10,788 nucleotides of DNA, from assembly GCA_039027055.1 (NCBI GenBank), contig JBCCLD010000146.1, positions 1 through 10,788 on the forward strand. Direction: 5' to 3'. The position numbers were made by a program, and so were the translations under genes. This stretch comes from JBCBEX01 sp039027055. GTDB taxonomy: Bacteria; Bacteroidota; Rhodothermia; Rhodothermales; Rubricoccaceae. Of this stretch, positions 6,805-10,788 are shown in pieces (within the stretch, counting starts at the first letter, position 1; every line of letters begins with the position of its first letter). Below the pieces are notes generated by a model. It was not told the DNA's origin and did not search any database. It was given only the letters and a program-made list of their open reading frames with translations.

Positions 6805-6819
6805 GACCCCAAGTGGGTC
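6805..6819. other. Small hairpin between the di-haem and second imelysin genes
   Basis: GACCC at 6805-6809 pairs with GGGTC at 6815-6819 around a 5-nt loop. It lies in the 69-bp spacer between the two coding regions. No U-run follows, so it could affect mRNA processing or stability, or be chance. Confidence 0.25.
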
Positions 6820-6839
6820 AGGCTCAGAGCAGATCGTGC

Positions 6840-8258
6840 TTAGAGCGAGTGGAGGAAGCGGACGAGGTCGTCGCGCTCCGACGGGGAGAGGGCGCGGAAC
6901 CGCTCGCGCGAGGCCTCGGCTTCGCCGCCGTGCCAGAGGATGGCCTCGACGACGCCGCGTGCGCGCCCGTCGTGCAGCAGTTCCATGTGGCCGTTGACGG
7001 TCTGGATCAGGCCGAGGCCCCAGAGCGGCGGCGTGCGCCACTCTCGGCCCGAGGCGTCGAACGACGCGAGGTCGTCAGCGAGGCCCTCGCCCATGTCGTG
7101 AAGCAGGAGGTCGGTGTAGGGCCGGATGACCTGGTTCTCGTGCGTCGCGGCGATGGTGCTCACGCCCGTCTCGAACTTGGGAATGTGGCAGCTCGCGCAG
7201 CCGAGTTGGGCGAAGAGGGCCTTCCCGCGAAGCACGGCGGGCTCCTCCCAGTCGCGGCGGGCCGGGACGGCGAGGCTGCCCGCGTAGAGCGTCACCCGGC
7301 CCAGTCCCTTCTCTTCGACTTCCGGCGAGCCACCCGTCGGCGCCTCTGTGCACCCAGGAGACGCTGGTGGGCAGTTTTCCTCAGGGAAGAGCGACGAGGT
7401 CAGCCCCATGTCGCCGTGGAAGGCACTCGCGACCTGCTGCTCGACCGTGGGCTGCTCGGATTTCCAGCCGAAGCGCCCCAGCGTACGGCGCTGCTCGCGG
7501 ACGTTCCACACCATGTTGGCGCGGCCCGAGACGCCGTCGCCGTCTGCATCATCGGGATCAGCCAGGGCGAGAATGGTCGCTTCCGGAATGGCTTCAAGGA
7601 GGCCCATCCCCGAGAGGTGGTTGGCCGTACGGCCTGAGAGCGGGAGGTTTCCGAGCGGCCCAAAGGCTTCGTCGGAGACCACGATGGTGGGGCGCCGCAG
7701 GGAGTAGGACGTTCCGTCGGCAAACTGGCCAGGGACCTCCTCATAGGTGATCGCGAGCGCCGCCTCTACCGGAAAGCCGTTGATGGCATTGTCCTGGATC
7801 TGCGTGCCGTAGCGATCGTCCCCGACCGGGTTGCCAACCGCGTCGAGGGAGCCCACGCTGGTGCGGACCAACCAGCCCGTTGGGCTTTCTCCATCGAAGG
7901 CGGGAGGGCGACCCCGTCCGTCTTTGAAGTGGCAGCTGGAGCAGGCCCGGGCGTTGAAGAACGGTCCCAAGCCGTCGCGCGCCGTCGTGGACGCGGGAGC
8001 CGACACCCAGCTCTGGTTGAAGAACGAGTTGCCGACACCGAAGAACAGCTCCTCCTGGTTGTCCAGCCCCGGCGAGGGGATCCCGAACGCGTTCTCGCCG
8101 GAATTGAAGATGGTGTTGTTGGCACCGCCCGACAGCTCTTCGCCGGGTTCCGCGACGAGGTCGTTCAGGTCGGCCCCCGCCCCATCACACGCGATGAACC
8201 CCCAGCTAAGCACGGGGATCAGGGCGCAGGTGAGGAGGCGTAGAGCGAGCGTTTTCAT
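6840..8258 (-). CDS. Di-haem DHOR-family (COG3488) c-type cytochrome lipoprotein
   Basis: This 472-aa exported redox lipoprotein belongs to the 'di-haem thiol oxidoreductase' family, distantly like MauG and bacterial cytochrome c peroxidases. I chose the ATG at 8258 over the upstream TTG because it directly starts the signal sequence. The lipobox F21-I-A-C24 is slightly atypical because of Phe. Two haem c sites are clear: C106-S-S-C109-H110 and C354-A-S-C357-H358. Between them, residues 234-246 form an Asp-rich DxDxDG loop (DPDDADGDGVSGR), probably binding calcium. Near the C-terminus, RTPPLWGLG and HDGRARGVVEAILWHGGEA are typical of this family. The thiol-oxidoreductase label is only a prediction. 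The gene lies between two imelysin-type lipoproteins, as in the known COG3487-3488-3489 neighbourhood, which points to iron redox or maturation of its neighbours. Its start is 4 nt after a U-run hairpin. Confidence 0.92.
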   Translation of the reverse strand: MKTLALRLLTCALIPVLSWGFIACDGAGADLNDLVAEPGEELSGGANNTIFNSGENAFGIPSPGLDNQEELFFGVGNSFFNQSWVSAPASTTARDGLGPFFNARACSSCHFKDGRGRPPAFDGESPTGWLVRTSVGSLDAVGNPVGDDRYGTQIQDNAINGFPVEAALAITYEEVPGQFADGTSYSLRRPTIVVSDEAFGPLGNLPLSGRTANHLSGMGLLEAIPEATILALADPDDADGDGVSGRANMVWNVREQRRTLGRFGWKSEQPTVEQQVASAFHGDMGLTSSLFPEENCPPASPGCTEAPTGGSPEVEEKGLGRVTLYAGSLAVPARRDWEEPAVLRGKALFAQLGCASCHIPKFETGVSTIAATHENQVIRPYTDLLLHDMGEGLADDLASFDASGREWRTPPLWGLGLIQTVNGHMELLHDGRARGVVEAILWHGGEAEASRERFRALSPSERDDLVRFLHSL

Positions 8259-8262
8259 ACCG

Positions 8263-8287
8263 AAAAAAAGCGGCGCACCCCCGCCAC
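8263..8287 (-). terminator. Intrinsic-terminator-like hairpin in front of the di-haem gene
   Basis: On the minus strand GTGGCG (8287-8282) pairs with CGCCGC (8275-8270), six pairs including one G-U, around a 6-nt loop. Seven U residues follow at once (8269-8263). The di-haem gene's ATG at 8258 is only 4 nt further on. Because it sits between two genes of the same pathway, it would act as an attenuator or limit expression of the downstream genes rather than end the operon. Confidence 0.55.
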
Positions 8288-8308
8288 CTTCACGGTGACG
8301 AGGGCGGG
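8280..8308 (-). promoter_or_regulatory. Alternative (antiterminator-like) stem overlapping the terminator
   Basis: CCCGCC (minus strand 8308-8303) plus ACC (8296-8294) can pair with GGTGGCGGG (8288-8280). This makes nine pairs with a 6-nt bulge and a 5-nt loop. The downstream arm contains the whole left arm of the terminator hairpin at 8282-8287, so both cannot form at once. That arrangement is the hallmark of transcription attenuation. The regulatory reading is inference. Confidence 0.4.
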
Positions 8309-8318
8309 CCAACGACGG

Positions 8319-8336
8319 GTGCCTTGGCATAGGCAC
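8319..8336 (-). other. Perfect 6-bp hairpin upstream of the attenuator-like pair
   Basis: GTGCCT at 8319-8324 pairs perfectly with AGGCAC at 8331-8336 around a 6-nt loop. It is 19 bp after the stop codon of the IrpA-like gene and precedes the two competing stems. It could be part of the same leader structure or protect the 3' end of the upstream message. Confidence 0.4.
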
Positions 8337-8355
8337 GCACAAGAGCCGAGTAGGT

Positions 8356-9555
8356 TTAGTCAGGCAGTTCGTTGTTGATCGTGACGCCGAGCGCAGCCGC
8401 GGCGACGACCAAGTTGTCGCCCTGCGCCTGCAGCGCCTCGACGGCGTCCAGGATGACCTGGGGCTGGTTTACAAGGGCCTGATCGAACGGATCCGGGATC
8501 AGCGCCACGGCGTCAAGCGCAGCCGTCACGCTGGCGTCAACGGTCGCAGCCACGGTCGGGTCGGCCTCCTCCACGAGGTCGGCGAAGGACGGGCCGCTCA
8601 CCACACTACCGTCGGTGCGCGTGTACGTCCCACGGTACACGTTCGCCACACCCTGCTGGTTCGTCACGACGTCCCGGTCGGTGTTGTCCGAGAAGCACGA
8701 GTGCTCGTCCTCCTGGTCCTGGTTGTCCACGGCCACGAACATCCGCTCCACCGCCAGCTCCGACTTCGCCAGCGTGCCGATCCCCGTGAACACGTTCGCG
8801 ATCGCCTCGTCGGCGTCGAGCGCCAGGAAGGTGTCGCGGTAGTTGTTGGTGCCGTTGGCGTCCCACGCGTCGAGCATCTCCTGGAGGTTGTCGAGCAGTT
8901 GGTCCGACACGAGGCCGAGGTACTGCTTGCGGCGATCGGCGTCCGCGTCCGTCGTGTAGTCCGTCACCGGGCGCTGACCGCCGGTGTCGCCCGTGGTGGC
9001 CGTGTTGAAGTCCTGACCGAAGAGGAGGAACTCGATGGCGTGGTAGCCGGTCGAGATGTTCTTCTCGCCGCCGGCCTCGTTGAGGTCCAGGAGCAGCTGC
9101 GCATCGATGGTCGGCCAGGTCGCCGCGTCGTTGACGATGCCCATGCGGATGAACGCGCCCGGGTTGCTCGGGTCGGCCACGTAGTCGATGTAGCCCTCGT
9201 CGAGCGGCCAGGCGTTGAGCAGGCCTTCGGGGCCGTCGGCGTCGTCGATGGGGCCGTTGGCGAAGCGGTAGGCTTCGGTCTGGCCGTAGGGCTCGTTGGA
9301 GTCGAGCCACGCCTGCTTGGCGGCGTCGAAGTTGGCCTGCGTCGGGTTGGCGATGAAGGCGTCGATGGCCTGGTCGAGCGTGACGGCGGCGTCGAAGGAG
9401 TCTTCGTAGGAGGCGAAGACGATGTCGGCGTAGGTCGCGAAGACCGCCGCCGTGTCGATCGGGTCGACGACGGGGTCGTCGTCGCTAGAATCACAGGCAA
9501 CGAGGAGAAGCGGCAGGGCCACGAGGGCGACGGCCGCGAGGTAGAACGTGCGCAT
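8356..9555 (-). CDS. irpA: IrpA-like imelysin-family iron-regulated lipoprotein (COG3487-like)
   Basis: This 399-aa lipoprotein resembles cyanobacterial IrpA, an iron-deficiency-induced protein needed for growth under iron limitation. It is probably an iron-binding protein outside the inner membrane. The ATG at 9555 directly begins the signal peptide. The lipobox is L18-V-A-C21, followed by a Ser-Ser-Asp-Asp-Asp cluster that resembles Bacteroidota surface-export signals. Helical repeats include LDQAIDAFIANPTQANFDAA and the segment NAWPLDEGYIDYV. The M75 motif is intact as GYHAIEFLLFGQD (170-182), with H172 and E175 as the H-x-x-E pair. Later EDEHSCFSDNTDRD is the conserved Cys/His/Asp-rich segment of this branch. 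It is the first gene after a 276-bp spacer, hence likely the promoter-proximal gene of the iron locus. Symbol irpA is by family resemblance; peptidase activity is not implied. Confidence 0.9.
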   Translation of the reverse strand: MRTFYLAAVALVALPLLLVACDSSDDDPVVDPIDTAAVFATYADIVFASYEDSFDAAVTLDQAIDAFIANPTQANFDAAKQAWLDSNEPYGQTEAYRFANGPIDDADGPEGLLNAWPLDEGYIDYVADPSNPGAFIRMGIVNDAATWPTIDAQLLLDLNEAGGEKNISTGYHAIEFLLFGQDFNTATTGDTGGQRPVTDYTTDADADRRKQYLGLVSDQLLDNLQEMLDAWDANGTNNYRDTFLALDADEAIANVFTGIGTLAKSELAVERMFVAVDNQDQEDEHSCFSDNTDRDVVTNQQGVANVYRGTYTRTDGSVVSGPSFADLVEEADPTVAATVDASVTAALDAVALIPDPFDQALVNQPQVILDAVEALQAQGDNLVVAAAALGVTINNELPD

Positions 9556-9596
9556 CAGAATGATGGTGGTGAACAAGACAGTGTTTGGGTCTGGAT

Positions 9597-9604
9597 TAAA
9601 TCTA
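9597..9604 (-). promoter_or_regulatory. Possible -7 promoter element (TAnnTTTG-like) for the IrpA-led operon
   Basis: Within the most A/T-rich part of the spacer the minus strand reads TAGATTTA, one mismatch from the Bacteroidota -7 consensus TAnnTTTG. It lies about 42 nt before the ATG at 9555. I could not find a convincing -33 TTG box at the right distance, and I saw no clear Fur- or DtxR-type palindrome in the spacer. Confidence 0.2.
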
Positions 9605-9662
9605 AAGAAGCATCCTGTGGACGTTTCCGTGATTTGGTGAAGAGTGCGCGGTTCTATCCTTG

Positions 9663-9679
9663 AAAAAGACGTCGTCTCC
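9663..9679 (-). terminator. Weak terminator candidate downstream of the HemS-like gene
   Basis: On the minus strand AGAC-GAC-GTCT forms a 4-bp stem, extendable by one G-U and one A-U pair, running into five U residues (9667-9663). It lies about 155 nt after the HemS-like stop codon. The stem is short, so efficient termination is doubtful. Confidence 0.2.
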
Positions 9680-9831
9680 GGTATCCTCGGCGACACCATC
9701 CTCTATTCCACTATGCCTTGACCCGAGCTACCTCTATTGAACTGGTGGAGGCTGCCAGAGCACCGATATATTGGGCGGACCTTGTCGGCGACGCGGGGCT
9801 GTGCAGTTCACTCGGACCTGCCAGGCCGCGC

Positions 9832-10788
9832 CTACGTACGTGGTAGGGCGGCCAGGATCTCACGCCAGGCTTCCAGTTCGGGGATGCCAGGCTTGCGCTT
9901 GCCGAACAGCTGCGCAATGGCGTGCCCCTCCGCGTCGAAGACTTCGAGGGCGGTCACCACGCCGTCGGCGGTGGGTTTGCGGACCACCCACGCCTCGGCG
10001 ATGGCGTCTTCGCGCAGGTGCAGGTTGAAGCCGGGGTCGAGGACGTTGTACCACGCGCCGTACTCCTTGAGCTTCTTGATGGGACCCGTGTGGATCTGGA
10101 TGCAGCCCCGGTTGGCCACGAACACCATGATCGGCGTCTTCGTCTCCCCAGCGAGATCAAGCGTGCGGCGGGCGCTGTCCAGGGTGACCCGCTCGGTGAA
10201 GGTACCCTCGGCGAACCGAAGCGCCTGCGTGCGTCCCACGCTATGGTCTTTGAGCAGCGGGAAGAAGTCGTGCGTGTCCTTAAGCTCAGCCCAGCCCTGG
10301 AGGAACGCCGCGCGGTCGATCTCGGCGTCCGGCGTCTCAGGCTCTGGCACAAACGGCGCCTCAACCTCGATGGCTTCGTGTTGGTCGCGGTGGCGGTACT
10401 TGGCGACGATCTCCTCGTAGGCCGCGACGTCGCTCTTGCGCGTGAGGAAGACCTTGTGGACGGCCATGCCGTGCGCGTCGAAGAACTGGAGGCTGCGGCG
10501 GAGGCCGTCCTTCGCGCCATCGAACGGCGTGGCGACGGCAAACCCGTAGCGCCAGCGCCCGAGAAAGAGCCGCAAGTCGATGTCCTCATCCAGCACGAGG
10601 CCGATGGCATGCGCCTCGATCATCTTCACGTTGCGGTAGACGCCATGCTTTTCATGGACGCACGCGTCGTTGCGGGTGAGTGCCATCACCGTTCCCATCG
10701 ACTCGATCTCCTGGAGCAACGCGCCCCAGCCTCCATCGAGGCGGATGGTGTGCACAGCATCCAGATCGTCCTGGCCGAGGTTGGTGGC
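9832..10788 (-). CDS. hemS: HemS/ChuS-family haem utilisation or degradation protein (5' end outside window)
   Basis: This is a cytoplasmic haem-binding protein of the HemS/HmuS/ChuS family. Members store, traffic or oxidatively open haem after uptake. The frame stays open to the right edge, giving 318 visible residues; an in-frame GTG at 10755 is internal because typical family sequence continues upstream of it. The family is about 345 aa, so roughly 20-40 N-terminal residues are missing. The two tandem HemS repeats are visible. The first includes MGTVMALTRNDACVHEKHG and LGRWRYGFAV. The second includes NRGCIQIHTGPIKKLKEYG and DPGFNLHLRED. The sequence DTHDFFPLLKDH carries the His (visible residue 173) that aligns with the axial haem ligand of Yersinia HemS. 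The stop TAG is at 9832-9834, 276 bp before the IrpA-like gene on the same strand. That suggests a haem locus next to the iron operon, perhaps with its own promoter. Confidence 0.92.
   Translation of the reverse strand, partial: ATNLGQDDLDAVHTIRLDGGWGALLQEIESMGTVMALTRNDACVHEKHGVYRNVKMIEAHAIGLVLDEDIDLRLFLGRWRYGFAVATPFDGAKDGLRRSLQFFDAHGMAVHKVFLTRKSDVAAYEEIVAKYRHRDQHEAIEVEAPFVPEPETPDAEIDRAAFLQGWAELKDTHDFFPLLKDHSVGRTQALRFAEGTFTERVTLDSARRTLDLAGETKTPIMVFVANRGCIQIHTGPIKKLKEYGAWYNVLDPGFNLHLREDAIAEAWVVRKPTADGVVTALEVFDAEGHAIAQLFGKRKPGIPELEAWREILAALPRT

Noticed and set aside
6771..6812. Upstream TTG start for the second imelysin
   Set aside because: It adds 14 residues before the lipoprotein signal peptide, and the ATG at 6770 fits better.
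8259..8342. Upstream TTG start for the di-haem gene
   Set aside because: The extra residues would translate the hairpin and U-run leader and spoil the lipoprotein signal sequence that starts at 8258.
9556..9699. Upstream start for the IrpA-like gene
   Set aside because: The added 48 residues precede a complete lipoprotein signal peptide and cover the most A/T-rich, promoter-like DNA.
9556..9831. Fur- or DtxR-type operator in front of the iron operon
   Set aside because: I looked for a GATAATGATAAT-like or TTAGGTTAGG-like palindrome and found none; short repeats such as AGGATA twice are too weak.
10753..10755. GTG as the true start of the HemS-like gene
   Set aside because: The frame stays open to the edge and the upstream residues continue the family pattern, so this is an internal Val.

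Overview
The window is GC-rich (roughly two-thirds G+C by eye). All seven recognisable genes lie on the minus strand, so transcription runs from the right edge to the left. It looks like a chromosomal segment of a Rhodothermota/Bacteroidota-type bacterium, for example the Rubricoccaceae/Rhodothermales group. The reasons are a DUF2480 protein (a family I know from Bacteroidota and relatives), a TonB-dependent receptor with an N-terminal carboxypeptidase-regulatory-like domain, lipoproteins with clear lipoboxes, start codons without Shine-Dalgarno motifs, and degenerate heptamer repeats around genes. The taxonomic call is inference.

Layout in the direction of transcription: (1) 10788-9832, a HemS/ChuS-type haem-utilisation protein cut by the right edge; (2) a 276-bp intergenic stretch with a possible promoter; (3) 9555-8356, an IrpA-like imelysin lipoprotein; (4) a 97-bp gap with three hairpins, two of them mutually exclusive and one ending in a U-run, so attenuator-like; (5) 8258-6840, a di-haem DHOR-type lipoprotein; (6) 6770-5616, a second imelysin-type lipoprotein; (7) a repeat-filled gap; (8) 5442-3853, a full-length HTTM protein resembling vitamin K-dependent gamma-carboxylase; (9) 3814-1220, a FecA-like TonB-dependent receptor; (10) 1197-766, a GNAT acetyltransferase; (11) 662-1, a DUF2480 protein with a proline-rich tail running off the left edge.

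Genes 3 to 9 read as one iron-acquisition locus. The receptor would bring a ferric chelate across the outer membrane. The imelysin lipoproteins would bind iron in the periplasm or at the surface. The di-haem protein would do redox chemistry, and the upstream HemS-like protein would handle haem in the cytoplasm. The IrpA, di-haem and imelysin trio is a known neighbourhood (COG3487-COG3488-COG3489). No inner-membrane iron permease or ABC transporter is in the window.

The most unusual points concern the carboxylase-like gene. It keeps the residues expected for vitamin K chemistry and sits among secreted metal-handling proteins. It also appears to have absorbed repeat DNA in frame: two heptamer arrays in its N-terminal extension, a start codon inside a palindromic repeat, and a palindromic element of exactly 50 codons between its membrane core and its C-terminal domain. 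I found no RNA genes, CRISPR arrays, transposases or plus-strand genes.
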